From: Methanobacteriota archaeon
GTDB lineage: Archaea; Halobacteriota; Methanomicrobia; Methanomicrobiales; Methanoculleaceae
DNA length: 47,308 bases
NCBI GenBank assembly: GCA_023457135.1
Contig: JAEWMO010000143.1
Span: forward strand, 1 to 47,308
Reading direction: 5' to 3'
A program made the position numbers and the translations under genes. The notes below the pieces were generated by a model that searched no databases, was not told the DNA's origin, and saw only the letters and a list, made by a program, of their open reading frames with translations. Shown piece after piece: positions 7,795 through 15,684 of the stretch. Each line of letters starts with the position of its first letter. Positions within the stretch are counted from its first letter, which is position 1.

Positions 7795-8405
7795 CCCTCG
7801 CCCCTCCGCCGCGAGATGACGAAGGGCAGGAGGACGACGATCGCGATCGCGAGCCATATCGTGCCGAAAGCGTTGAGCAGGATCTCGCGGTCGGGAGAGT
7901 AGAAGCGGACTTCGGCGACCGAGATCCGGTCCCAGGCGATCTCCGTCGTTCCGTTCGGCCCGGAGGAGATGGCCCCGCCGGAGCTGATCATGCCGATGAA
8001 CGGGTTCCTGACGTCGAACTCCCCGGGAAGGGAGACCGTTACGGCGTACGGCGTATCGAAGGCCGCGATGAGGTGGTTATTCCTGACGGGGGCCCGGTAG
8101 GTGACCGTGTAGTTCCCCTCCGGAAAGGTGATGACGCCCCGGCCCGCGTCCTGGAACTCGATCGGGCCCGAGGCGTCGAGCACCTCGATCGCCTCGACCT
8201 GGAGCGGGACCCGCTCTCCCATCAGCCCCGGGGTCCAGAAGGTGTGCTCGCTCCCCGTGACCTGAATCGAGGCTTCGTAGGCTGTACCGTCGGGGAGCAC
8301 CCGGAAGGTGGCCTCTTCGGCCGCCGCCGGGACACAGATCAGTATCAGCGCAAGGCAGAGAGCAGCGAGTGCAGGTCCGCGTCGATCTCGATGGGGGGCT
8401 CGCAT
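7791..8405 (-). CDS. Exported membrane-anchored protein, possibly DUF5803 family
   Basis: This 204-aa protein has an N-terminal signal peptide (hydrophobic core LAALCLALILICVPAAA at about residues 13-29). A beta-rich extracellular part follows, with motifs such as FPEGNYTVTYRAPVRNN. A C-terminal membrane segment (about residues 178-197) ends in SRRRGEG, so the bulk should face outside. The build recalls the DUF5803 family, which I assign with low certainty; no function is known. The first 61 nt, which encode the signal peptide, overlap the 3' end of thrC in another frame. The stop overlaps the LysE-type start by 4 nt, so the genes are probably coupled. Confidence 0.6.
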   Translation of the reverse strand: MRAPHRDRRGPALAALCLALILICVPAAAEEATFRVLPDGTAYEASIQVTGSEHTFWTPGLMGERVPLQVEAIEVLDASGPIEFQDAGRGVITFPEGNYTVTYRAPVRNNHLIAAFDTPYAVTVSLPGEFDVRNPFIGMISSGGAISSGPNGTTEIAWDRISVAEVRFYSPDREILLNAFGTIWLAIAIVVLLPFVISRRRGEG

Positions 8406-9550
8406 TGTCGTACCACTGTTTCAGGATCTTTTAAGAGGTGACCGGTCACCACACAGACGATCCGCTCATCTTTATCAATCAGGCCGAGTTCGGCAAGTTT
8501 CCGTATCCCGGCGACCGAGGCTGCCGAGGCGGGCTCCACGCCGATACCCTCTTTCCGTGCAAGGTCGCGCTGCATGGCAAGGATCTCCTCGTCGGTAACG
8601 GATGCGGCCGTTCCGCCGGTTGCACGGATGGCGACGAGCGCTTTTTCCGCGTTCACCGGGGCGCCGATCCGGATTGCGGTCGCGATGGTCTCCGGCGCAG
8701 ATTCCGGCACCAGCACGTCGAGGTTCCCCTCTATTGCCTTCACCACGGGCGCGGAGCCGGCGGCCTGGATGCCGGTCATCATCGGCAGCCGGTCGATGAA
8801 CCCGAGCGCTTCGAGTTCCCGGAGGCCCTTGTAGACCGCGGAGATGTTGCCGGCGTTCCCGACCGGGAGGACTATTCTGTCGGGGACCTCGCCGCCGAGC
8901 TGGTCGATCGCCTCAAACCCGATCGTCTTCTGGCCTTCCAGGCGGTAGGGGTTGACCGAGTTTAAGAGATAAAGGCCCTGGCTGATGCAGAGCTCGTGTA
9001 CCATCTCGAGTGCTTTGTCAAAGTTGCCGCGGATGGAGATGACCCGGGCGCCGTGCATGAGCGCCTGGGCAACCTTGCCGAGGGCTACCTTCCCTGCGGG
9101 CAGGAGGACGACACAGGGGATGCCGCCCTTTGCCGCGTAGGCAGCGAGGCTTGCGGAGGTGTTCCCGGTACTCGCGCAGGCGACGGTCGTCATGCCGAGT
9201 TCGCGTGCCATGCTGACGCCCACGGTCATGCCGCGGTCCTTGAACGAGCCGGTCGGGTTCATTCCTTCGTGTTTGGCGTAGAGTTCAGGGAGGCCCAGTT
9301 CTTCCCCGATCCTTTTTAAGTGGTAGAGCGGAGTGCCTCCTTCCTGGAGAGAGACCGGCTCGCCTCTGACCGGGAGGAGTTCGCGGTAGCGCCAGACCGA
9401 GAGGGGGCGCCGGTTCCACTCGTCACGGGAGACGTTGATGCCCTCAAGGTCGTATTCGACGGTCAGCAGGTGTCCGCAGCGGCTGCAGGTATAGATGATC
9501 TGGTCCGGGGTGTAGGTTGCACCACAATGAACACAGACGAGACGGTACAT
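8345..9550 (-). CDS. thrC: Threonine synthase
   Basis: This 401-aa PLP enzyme converts O-phosphohomoserine to threonine. A zinc-ribbon-like N-terminus has CVHCG and CSRCGHLL (about residues 5-26). The PLP lysine lies in MNPTGSFKDRGMTVGVS near residue 102. VACASTGNTSASLAAYAAK and the phosphate-binding LPVGNAGNISAVYKG follow. The C-terminal VVTGHLLKDPE is typical. No Shine-Dalgarno precedes the ATG at 9550. A TATA element about 32 nt upstream suggests a nearly leaderless mRNA, and that element sits inside a perfect inverted repeat. The last 61 nt overlap the next gene. Confidence 0.93.
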   Translation of the reverse strand: MYRLVCVHCGATYTPDQIIYTCSRCGHLLTVEYDLEGINVSRDEWNRRPLSVWRYRELLPVRGEPVSLQEGGTPLYHLKRIGEELGLPELYAKHEGMNPTGSFKDRGMTVGVSMARELGMTTVACASTGNTSASLAAYAAKGGIPCVVLLPAGKVALGKVAQALMHGARVISIRGNFDKALEMVHELCISQGLYLLNSVNPYRLEGQKTIGFEAIDQLGGEVPDRIVLPVGNAGNISAVYKGLRELEALGFIDRLPMMTGIQAAGSAPVVKAIEGNLDVLVPESAPETIATAIRIGAPVNAEKALVAIRATGGTAASVTDEEILAMQRDLARKEGIGVEPASAASVAGIRKLAELGLIDKDERIVCVVTGHLLKDPETVVRQCEPPIEIDADLHSLLSALR

Positions 9551-9566
9551 GGAAAAACGTTGATCG

Positions 9567-9595
9567 CCCGGATACGTATAGATATGGTATCCGGG
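9567..9595 (-). promoter_or_regulatory. thrC promoter inside an inverted repeat
   Basis: CCCGGATAC (9567-9575) and GTATCCGGG (9587-9595) form a perfect 9-bp inverted repeat with an 11-nt AT-rich spacer. On the minus strand the spacer reads as a TATA-like CATATCTATAC, about 32 nt upstream of the thrC ATG. A dimeric regulator bound here would block TBP/TFB, so I read it as an operator; the regulator is unknown. Confidence 0.55.
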
Positions 9596-9622
9596 ATCGG
9601 GGCCGGACAGGGTCCGGGCCGC

Positions 9623-10366
9623 TCACCTGCGCCGCTCGCGCCGGACGCGGCAGACGAGCATGAAGAGGAGCCAGAGGATGGGGGTGCCGGCAAGTGCAAG
9701 GAGCCTGAGATCCCCCGGGGGTATGGCCGTCGTGAAGGATGCGGCGAGCAGCCCGGCCGCCGCCACGGCAAGCACGATGGTGAAGACCGCCGGGCGCACC
9801 TCGAAGTCTCCCAGCGTCCTGACGCGGCCTGCCACCCTCTTCCGCGAGAAGGGGTAGAGCCAGGCGACACCGGCCGGGGTGCAGGTGTCTTCCATGAGGT
9901 GGAGGACGCATCCTGCAAAGAACGCGCACCCGAACGCCGGGAGGAGCGCAAAGGGGCAGTTGAGCCAGGTGAGGATGAGCGCAAGGTAGCCGGACAGGAT
10001 GACGGAGGTCAGCCCGACGCCCGCGAGCGAGTGGAGCAGCCCCCGGTGCCGGTGCCGGTAGCTCTTCCGGAGGAGCAGCGAGAATACCAGGGAGAGCGGG
10101 TAGTAGATGAGATACCTGATGGTATACCCGAAGATCGGGAGCACCACCGCGAAGCCGTTCAGGACCTGTCCTTTCTTCCCCTTCACACCGCCTATCCGGC
10201 CATTGAAGATCGCCGCGTCGACGGCATCCGCATCCGGCGCGAGCGACCCGACGAAGACGCCGAAGATGAGCACAGCGATCAGGGCGGGGTCGAGAACCGG
10301 AGCCCAGGGAGCGATGAGAAGTCCTGCTGTCGCCAGACTGAGCGATACGTGCTGGTCACCCCGCAT
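9623..10366 (-). CDS. Metal-dependent hydrolase-like membrane protein, YdjM/LexA-regulated family
   Basis: This 247-aa protein has several membrane segments and the charged motifs of the YdjM-like family. These are VGSLAPDADAVDAAI near residue 39, YRHRHRGLLHSLAGVG near residue 103, and HLMEDTCTPAGVAWLYPFS near residue 156. The His/Asp clusters could bind metal. The family is annotated as inner-membrane metal-dependent hydrolases, but no substrate is established. It starts 9 nt after the stop of the nitrilase-family gene, so the two are probably cotranscribed. Confidence 0.75.
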   Translation of the reverse strand: MRGDQHVSLSLATAGLLIAPWAPVLDPALIAVLIFGVFVGSLAPDADAVDAAIFNGRIGGVKGKKGQVLNGFAVVLPIFGYTIRYLIYYPLSLVFSLLLRKSYRHRHRGLLHSLAGVGLTSVILSGYLALILTWLNCPFALLPAFGCAFFAGCVLHLMEDTCTPAGVAWLYPFSRKRVAGRVRTLGDFEVRPAVFTIVLAVAAAGLLAASFTTAIPPGDLRLLALAGTPILWLLFMLVCRVRRERRR

Positions 10367-10375
10367 GGAATATCT

Positions 10376-11173
10376 CTACAGTTTGGAGAGTAATCTGTGA
10401 TAAAGGTCGCCTCTGCGGTCTGAAAGTGTTGGAAGTGTTGATCGGGCCTCGCGAACCGCTGCCGGATCGATATCGGCCAGGAGAATTTCGTCCCCGCTCC
10501 CGCCCCGGGCGATGATGGTGCCGTCAGGGTCGGCGGCAAGCGATCCCCCGCAATAGGCGCTTCCCGGCCCCCCGGCCGTGTTGATCCCGGCGACGTAGTA
10601 GCGGTTCTCAAGAGCCCGTGCCGGGATCAGGGTCTCCCAGTGGCGCAGCCGGCAGCACGGCCAGGCGGCGGGTACGAGCATGCACTCCACGCCGGCGAGC
10701 GCGTAGATGCGGAAGAGTTCCGGGAACCGGAGGTCGTAGCAGGCGGCAAGCCCGAAGGTCACGCCGCCGAGGGTGAAGGTGGCAAGCCGGTCGCCTGCCG
10801 CGTAGTAGCGGTCCTCGCCGTCGGGAGAGAAGAGGTGAATTTTTGCATAGGCAGTAAGGAGTTCCCCGTCTGCGCCGAAGACCACGGCGGTGTTCTGGGG
10901 CAGTTCTCCTTCCCGGGCCTCGATGAGCGAACCTGCGACCACGATGCCGTTCTCACGTGCTACCCGGCTGAAGGCGGCAGCAAGCGGCCCGTTCAGGGGC
11001 TCGCCGGCACCGGGAGGGATCTCCGGGGACCACCCGGTCACGAACTGTTCGGGAAAACAGATGAGCGATGCCCCGGCTGCTGCGGCCTTCCAGGCCATCG
11101 TGCCGGCCAGACTGAGCATCCCGGAAGGATCGAGGTTCCCCCCGGCAACCTGGGCGAGCGCTATTCTCGTCAT
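10376..11173 (-). CDS. Carbon-nitrogen hydrolase (nitrilase superfamily)
   Basis: This 265-aa protein has the Glu-Lys-Cys triad of the nitrilase superfamily. The Glu is in CFPEQFVTGW (about residue 42), the Lys in YAKIHLFSPDGED (about residue 110), and the Cys in GLAACYDLRFPELFRIYAL (about residue 144). DLRFPE resembles omega-amidase or NIT2-like members, which hydrolyse alpha-keto acid amides. The substrate is inferred only at family level. A GTG at 11179 is also in frame. The ATG at 11173, two nt after the upstream stop and beside GGTGA, fits the family N-terminus MTRIALAQ better. Confidence 0.85.
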   Translation of the reverse strand: MTRIALAQVAGGNLDPSGMLSLAGTMAWKAAAAGASLICFPEQFVTGWSPEIPPGAGEPLNGPLAAAFSRVARENGIVVAGSLIEAREGELPQNTAVVFGADGELLTAYAKIHLFSPDGEDRYYAAGDRLATFTLGGVTFGLAACYDLRFPELFRIYALAGVECMLVPAAWPCCRLRHWETLIPARALENRYYVAGINTAGGPGSAYCGGSLAADPDGTIIARGGSGDEILLADIDPAAVREARSTLPTLSDRRGDLYHRLLSKL

Positions 11174-11175
11174 TG

Positions 11176-11385
11176 TCACCGGCGGGATGGGTCCGCCGTC
11201 CTGGCGCTCCTGCTTGAGATGACGAGCATGGCGGCGCCGAGGACGACGAGGACGGCGAGCACTACCATGATGTAGGGGGCGAACGGGACATCGACGGCGA
11301 ACGTCTGAGCCCCGACGACGATCCCGCCGGCAATGATGCAGGTGCTCAGCAGGATCGCCCCGGTTAATGCAAGATCGGGTTTCAT
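11176..11385 (-). CDS. Small two-helix membrane protein of unknown function
   Basis: This 69-aa protein has two hydrophobic helices, at about residues 6-26 and 36-57, and a basic C-terminal tail (SSRSARTADPSRR). I do not recognise a family. It has a strong AGGAGG Shine-Dalgarno, and its ATG overlaps the stop of marC by 4 nt. Its own stop lies just before the nitrilase-family start. The tight coupling on both sides supports a real gene. Confidence 0.65.
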   Translation of the reverse strand: MKPDLALTGAILLSTCIIAGGIVVGAQTFAVDVPFAPYIMVVLAVLVVLGAAMLVISSRSARTADPSRR

Positions 11386-12038
11386 GTGAGGCCTCCTGTG
11401 GTAAGTATCGGGAACGCGGTTCTGAGTCCTATGATGATGAACTGCACGGCGATTGCGATGAGGAGCATACCCATCAGCCGGTTGACTGCACGATACTCCC
11501 GCTGACCGATTCGCAGCACGATGTCGTCGGAGCGCTGCATCATGGCATAGGTGAGCCCGATGGCCGTGACGGCGGCAAGCACCACGATGGCGATTGCGGC
11601 GACGCCCACCTCGAAGGCCTCGTTCATCAGCACGATCGCGGAAGTGATGGCGCCGGGCCCTGTTATCATCGGGATGGCAAGCGGCATGACGGCGATGTCA
11701 TCCGCATCCTGCCCCTCGTACTTCTCGGTTGCGGTCATCTTCGTCCGTGAGGTCTTTGCGTAGACCATGTCCATGCCGATCCCGAAGAGGAGGAGGCCGC
11801 CCGCGATACGAAACGCCTCGATGGTGATGCCGAAGAGCTGGAGGATCCAGCCCCCGGCAACCGTGAAGAGCAGCAGGACGACCAGGGCGAACCTGCTTGC
11901 ATCACCGGCGACTTTGAGTTTCGTCTCCCTGTCCATCGAACCCGTGAGGGAGACGAAGATCAGGGTGGCCGCGAGCGGGTTCACTACGATGATGATCGAG
12001 GAGAAGCTCAGCAGCGCGAAACTCAGGAGGTCCGCCAT
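11382..12038 (-). CDS. MarC family integral membrane protein
   Basis: This 218-aa protein has about six membrane segments. It has the MarC/UPF0056 features IIVVNPLAATLIFVSLTG near residue 17 and MPLAIPMITGPGAITSAIVL near residue 118, a Pro/Gly-rich re-entrant stretch. The family is membrane-bound, and despite the historic name it has no proven antibiotic-resistance role. A TATA-like CTAATATCG lies about 30 nt upstream of the ATG. It is the first gene of a probable unit marC - small membrane protein - nitrilase - YdjM-like. Confidence 0.85.
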   Translation of the reverse strand: MADLLSFALLSFSSIIIVVNPLAATLIFVSLTGSMDRETKLKVAGDASRFALVVLLLFTVAGGWILQLFGITIEAFRIAGGLLLFGIGMDMVYAKTSRTKMTATEKYEGQDADDIAVMPLAIPMITGPGAITSAIVLMNEAFEVGVAAIAIVVLAAVTAIGLTYAMMQRSDDIVLRIGQREYRAVNRLMGMLLIAIAVQFIIIGLRTAFPILTTGGLT

Positions 12039-12207
12039 TCGTGATCAGTATGCGGCAGGTTCGATATTAGCACTTGTGGTTCTGGAAGAAGATGGAGGAT
12101 CTGTTTCTCTGAAAATTCGCCTGGGAGATGATTTTTTCCACCGTGGGGACCTGGGTATGCAGGTTTTTCCTGTGCGCTCCGCTGGCGATCTATGGAGCGT
12201 GTCGGAC

Positions 12208-12236
12208 GCCGCTATGCGGCTAAAGGCTCTAAAAAA
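12208..12236 (-). terminator. T6 run and small hairpin after ndk
   Basis: On the minus strand a T6 run (plus-strand A6 at 12231-12236) follows about 26 nt after the ndk stop. GCCGC-ATA-GCGGC (12208-12220) lies just beyond it. A T-run is the usual archaeal termination signal. The rest of the 12039-12261 gap contains CGCTCC and GGAGCG arms near 12176-12198 and the marC promoter, but no gene. Confidence 0.45.
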
Positions 12237-12261
12237 GTGTAAGCGGCCTTTCTTCTACGAT

Positions 12262-12711
12262 TTATTCGTAGAGAACGGGCTCGTCTATCCGTGAGTAATC
12301 GACCAGTTCGCTCGCTCTGAAGTGGATGCCGAGCTCACGGGCGGCGCTCTCGGGGGAGTCGGATGCGTGGATCACGTTCCGTCCGATGTCGAGGGCGAAG
12401 TCGCCGCGGATGGACCCCGGTGCAGCCTCGGCAGGATTGGTGGCGCCGATCATCCTGCGGACGACTGCGGCGGCACCTTTTCCTTCCCAGGCCATCAGGA
12501 AGCAGGGGCCGCTCATGATATATGCCTTGAGGCCCGGGAAGAAGGGCTTCTCCAGGTGTTCGCGGTACTGCTCGATGACGCGCTCCTCGGGGAGGCGTTC
12601 TAACTTTGCCCCTGCGAGCTTGAGCCCCTTTGCCTCAAACCGGGAGACGATCTCCCCGACGAGTCCGCGCTGGACACCGTCGGGCTTGACCATCACAAAG
12701 GTGCGGTCCAT
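12262..12711 (-). CDS. ndk: Nucleoside diphosphate kinase
   Basis: This 149-aa protein starts MDRTFVMVKPDGVQRGLVGE. It carries the active-site His in the segment DIGRNVIHASDSPESA near residue 118, the canonical NDK signature. It moves the gamma phosphate between nucleoside tri- and diphosphates through phosphohistidine. The frame extends upstream to 12756, but the ATG at 12711, 5 nt after the rpl24e stop, gives the normal family length. The order L7Ae-S28e-L24e-ndk is conserved in many Euryarchaeota. Here infB does not follow ndk. Confidence 0.95.
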   Translation of the reverse strand: MDRTFVMVKPDGVQRGLVGEIVSRFEAKGLKLAGAKLERLPEERVIEQYREHLEKPFFPGLKAYIMSGPCFLMAWEGKGAAAVVRRMIGATNPAEAAPGSIRGDFALDIGRNVIHASDSPESAARELGIHFRASELVDYSRIDEPVLYE

Positions 12712-12716
12712 GCCGA

Positions 12717-12908
12717 TCACTCTTTGCCGCGGGCCTTGCGTCCGGCCGCAGTCCACTCAACCCGGCGCGGCACCCGGCCGAGCCTGTAGTTGTTCTGGCA
12801 CTTGGTGCTGCAGAAGTAGAAGACTGTCCCGTCCCGGCGGACAAACATCTTGCCGGTGCCGGGCTCGAGAGGCTCTCCACAGAAACTGCAGATGTAGTTG
12901 TCTACCAT
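12717..12908 (-). CDS. rpl24e: Large-subunit ribosomal protein L24e
   Basis: This 63-aa protein has the treble-clef zinc finger C-x2-C...C-x3-C, visible as ICSFCGEPLEPGTGK and YFCSTKCQNNYRLGR. These are typical of archaeal L24e in length and sequence. It binds the 50S subunit near the L3/L14 side. It begins 3 nt after the rps28e stop and lies 5 nt before ndk. Confidence 0.96.
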   Translation of the reverse strand: MVDNYICSFCGEPLEPGTGKMFVRRDGTVFYFCSTKCQNNYRLGRVPRRVEWTAAGRKARGKE

Positions 12909-12911
12909 GGT

Positions 12912-13121
12912 TTACCGCCTCGAGAGTTTCTTTGCTTCGCGCTCGGTCTCAAGCAGCGAGAGGACGTCGCCCTCCCTGATGGGCCCCACGGTGTTGCGGG
13001 TGATGATCCGCCCCTTGTTCGGGCCATCGAGGATCCGGCACTTCACCTGCTGGGCTTCCCCATGCATACCGGTCATGCCGATGATCTCGATGACTTCTGC
13101 GGGCGTTCCGTCGTTTGCCAT
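12912..13121 (-). CDS. rps28e: Small-subunit ribosomal protein S28e
   Basis: This 69-aa protein has an OB-fold sequence with GMTGMHGEAQQVKCRIL and the characteristic C-terminus GPIREGDVLSLLETERE, diagnostic of archaeal/eukaryotic S28e. It lies 10 nt after rpl7ae in the ribosomal cluster and is translated just before rpl24e. Confidence 0.96.
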   Translation of the reverse strand: MANDGTPAEVIEIIGMTGMHGEAQQVKCRILDGPNKGRIITRNTVGPIREGDVLSLLETEREAKKLSRR

Positions 13122-13131
13122 GATTTACCCC

Positions 13132-13500
13132 TCACGCTCTCAGTGCTGCAATCTGCTTCGCGATCTCGTCGACGAGGTCCTTCGCCTTGCCGGACTTGAC
13201 GATGGCGGCGGCTGCCGAGCCGACCTCGAGGCCGCTCGCAGAGCCGATATCGTTCTGCTTGCTGATGTAGACGAAGGGAATCTGCTTCTCGTCGCAGAGC
13301 AGCGGCAGGTGCATTACAATCTCTTCAGGCTCAACGTCCGAACCAATGAGAACCAGCTGGGCGACGTTGCGCTCGACTGCTTTTGTTGCCTCGTTGGACC
13401 CCTTCTTCACCTTACCGGTGTCTCTTGCGATCTCAAGAGCTTCAAGGGCCTTATTCTGGATCTCTTCCGGAATCTCGAATTTTACGTATGCCTTTGCCAT
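13132..13500 (-). CDS. rpl7ae: Ribosomal protein L7Ae (kink-turn binding protein)
   Basis: This 122-aa protein has the L7Ae RNA-binding signature: KKGSNEATKAVERNVAQLVL (about residues 33-52), then VEPEEIVMHLPLLCDEKQIP and ISKQNDIGSASGLEVGSAAA. It binds kink-turns in 23S rRNA and is also a core protein of box C/D and H/ACA sRNPs and RNase P in archaea. GAGGTGA lies 3 nt before the ATG. The leader is about 70 nt, contains UGAUGA-type motifs and a short hairpin next to the Shine-Dalgarno, and could be an autoregulatory site. Confidence 0.96.
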   Translation of the reverse strand: MAKAYVKFEIPEEIQNKALEALEIARDTGKVKKGSNEATKAVERNVAQLVLIGSDVEPEEIVMHLPLLCDEKQIPFVYISKQNDIGSASGLEVGSAAAAIVKSGKAKDLVDEIAKQIAALRA

Positions 13501-13594
13501 AACTCACCTCTTTCGGGGGCAGCCCTCTGCTGCACCGTCATCATTCATCAGTAGCGTAGCTGATCGAATGTGCTCTATTAGGTCAATAAGAAGA

Positions 13595-13607
13595 GTGATA
13601 AAGGTTT
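13595..13607 (-). promoter_or_regulatory. rpl7ae operon TATA element
   Basis: The minus strand reads AAACCTTTATCAC across 13595-13607, a good archaeal BRE/TATA-like element in GC-rich sequence. Initiation about 25 nt downstream would give a leader of roughly 70 nt before the rpl7ae ATG. Confidence 0.5.
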
Positions 13608-13635
13608 GTCATTCGACCCCGAAGGAAGGGGTGCG

Positions 13636-13659
13636 GCCCGGTCGTTTCCGTGACCGGGC
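13636..13659 (-). terminator. Hairpin after the DUF2298 gene
   Basis: GCCCGGTC (13636-13643) pairs perfectly with GACCGGGC (13652-13659) around an 8-nt loop, 25 nt after the DUF2298 stop. A second, smaller ACCCC/GGGGT pairing lies next to it toward the rpl7ae promoter. It likely separates the glycan unit from the ribosomal operon. Confidence 0.5.
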
Positions 13660-13683
13660 GCATGAGTGTGGCCGCGCGCGGGG

Positions 13684-15684
13684 TTATGCGGGGATCCGGT
13701 AGACCTGGACGCCTTCCCTGTCGTAGATGAGTTCGAGCGCCTCCGTCGGGAGCGATACCCGGTAGCGCTCGCGCTCGCTTTCGCCCACGTACAGCAGGGT
13801 GGCGTTGTACGCCCGCGCAAGTTCAACGGTCCTCGAAGGCTGCTCGTAGATCGCCCGCACGTCGGCGCTCCGCTCGCCTATCCGCCCCTCGTCTCCCCGC
13901 CACATATACTCGTGGAACGGCATCCCGATGATCGCGGGGATTCCGGAGAACGACGATACCCGTGAGTAATAGGTGTAATCCCCGCCCTCCGCCTCGATGA
14001 GGATCTCCTCGCCCGGTAGTTCGCGGAGGAACGCGATCGCCGCAGCATCTCCGGGGTGCTGCCCTTTCAGGTATGCCGCCCCGTCGAGGGTATGGCTCCC
14101 GTACCCGAAGTCGATATTGATTGCAAAGGGTGTGACGAGGAGAATGACCGCGGCGAGGATCGGCAACACTCTTGCTGTTCCCGCAGGCATGCCCCGCTCT
14201 CTCCCGGCGTTCTGGGCCCACTCTCCGATGACGGCAAGGCCTGCCGTTCCGAGGAGGAACCAGGCCGGGAGGTAGAACTTGAAGACTGTGTTCATCCGAT
14301 AGTACGTCTCCCCCATGTTGTCCACGAGGTAGACGATCTCGGTGACCAGGATGATCACGAGGCCGAGGATGGCGAGCGTGTCGGTTGCCGTAAAGCGGCG
14401 GCGGGCGAGGAGGTAGATCAGCGGGACGGCGGCGAGGGCTGCCGCCGGGTAGCCGGCGAGAATGAACGGCACCGCGGCGGCGAGGAGGTAGGGGCGCCTC
14501 CGGATGTCTCCTGCGCAGGAGGCGATGATGACCGCAAGGAAGAATCCGTGAACCAGCAGGAACTCTACCGGTGCGGAGGGCGTCGGGACGATCGCGACCC
14601 CCCCGATACCGGGGCTGTTGAGTTGCAGGTAGAACGGCAGGTAGGCGGCTATCGCGAGCGGCGGCACCGTCGCGAGCAGCATCCAGGACCGTTCCCCATC
14701 GAACGCGAGGTTTCCGGAGCGCCACCACACGAGGAGGCCGAAGACCAGCGTGACCGGGGCATAGACCAGCACGTCCCAGGAGTTGAACCCGGGCATGGAG
14801 CCGAGGGAGAGGGCCGCAAGCCCGCAGAGGAGCGTCTTTCCCCGCATGGAGAGGGTCCCCCACCGCATATAGGCAAAGACCAGGAGGAAGATCAGGAATC
14901 CCTGGTTGAAGAAACTCATGACATGCGGGTGCACGTCGCCCCAGAGCATCGAGAAGATGGGATACTCGTTGATGGTGTTCTCGATCGTCCGGGTGCTTCC
15001 CCAGAGGACGTCAAACCATGAGTCTCCGATAACGATATGGTAGATCGCCGAGGGGTTCGGGATGAAGAGCGCAAGCACCGGGAGCCACCGGTGGCGGTCA
15101 AGGAGGAGATGGCCGAGAGCGTAGAGCGCCACGACCGAGAGGCCGAGCACGGTCGGGAGGGCGAGGTTGAAGGCGACCGTCGAGGGTACGCCGGCGACAA
15201 GGCCGAGCGCCCCGTTCATCCAGTAGCCGAGGTAGTAATAGACGTCGAGCGTCCCCCCCGCGTACCAGGGGTCGAGGGGCGGGACGATCGGCTGCCGCAT
15301 GATCGAGGCGAGGATCGCGTGGTCCATGAACTTCTCGGCATACGAGATGGTCGGGTTGATCCAGCGCACCTCGAGCATGAAGAGGAAGGGGACCAGGAAG
15401 GCGAGGTCCCAGGTGAGGCCTGAGCGCAGGCGCTCCTTCGTATAGAACCGCCGCGACGCCATCCATGCAGCTATGCCCGCAAATGGCAGGAGGGCGAGCC
15501 AGACCGGAAGGCCGAGAAGCCCCAGGTACCACGTGCCGAGCGTGAAGAGGAGGACCGATGCCGGGTATGCGACGGCGGCTGCAAGGCTGCCGAAAGTACG
15601 GTCGAGGGCCGGCCAGGTGCCGATGTGAAGGACCTTGATGACGGCAAGCCAGAACAGTACGGGAAGGAGGAACTCACCCGTCAA
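13684..15684 (-). CDS. DUF2298 (Chlor_Arch_YYY) large membrane protein, GT-C-like
   Basis: This 666-aa protein has a dozen or more membrane segments and ends in a soluble C-terminal part (about residues 550-666). The long stretch with FMLEVRWINPTISYAEKFMD and DVYYYLGYWMNGALGLVAG is typical of the DUF2298/Chlor_Arch_YYY family, shared by archaea and Chloroflexi. The architecture resembles GT-C enzymes that use polyprenyl-phosphate sugars, but the function is not established. I choose the TTG at 15684: GGGAGGAG lies about 5 nt upstream, and it overlaps the preceding stop by 11 nt. Another TTG at 15702 has no such signal. It is last in a four-gene unit. Confidence 0.82.
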   Translation of the reverse strand: MTGEFLLPVLFWLAVIKVLHIGTWPALDRTFGSLAAAVAYPASVLLFTLGTWYLGLLGLPVWLALLPFAGIAAWMASRRFYTKERLRSGLTWDLAFLVPFLFMLEVRWINPTISYAEKFMDHAILASIMRQPIVPPLDPWYAGGTLDVYYYLGYWMNGALGLVAGVPSTVAFNLALPTVLGLSVVALYALGHLLLDRHRWLPVLALFIPNPSAIYHIVIGDSWFDVLWGSTRTIENTINEYPIFSMLWGDVHPHVMSFFNQGFLIFLLVFAYMRWGTLSMRGKTLLCGLAALSLGSMPGFNSWDVLVYAPVTLVFGLLVWWRSGNLAFDGERSWMLLATVPPLAIAAYLPFYLQLNSPGIGGVAIVPTPSAPVEFLLVHGFFLAVIIASCAGDIRRRPYLLAAAVPFILAGYPAAALAAVPLIYLLARRRFTATDTLAILGLVIILVTEIVYLVDNMGETYYRMNTVFKFYLPAWFLLGTAGLAVIGEWAQNAGRERGMPAGTARVLPILAAVILLVTPFAINIDFGYGSHTLDGAAYLKGQHPGDAAAIAFLRELPGEEILIEAEGGDYTYYSRVSSFSGIPAIIGMPFHEYMWRGDEGRIGERSADVRAIYEQPSRTVELARAYNATLLYVGESERERYRVSLPTEALELIYDREGVQVYRIPA

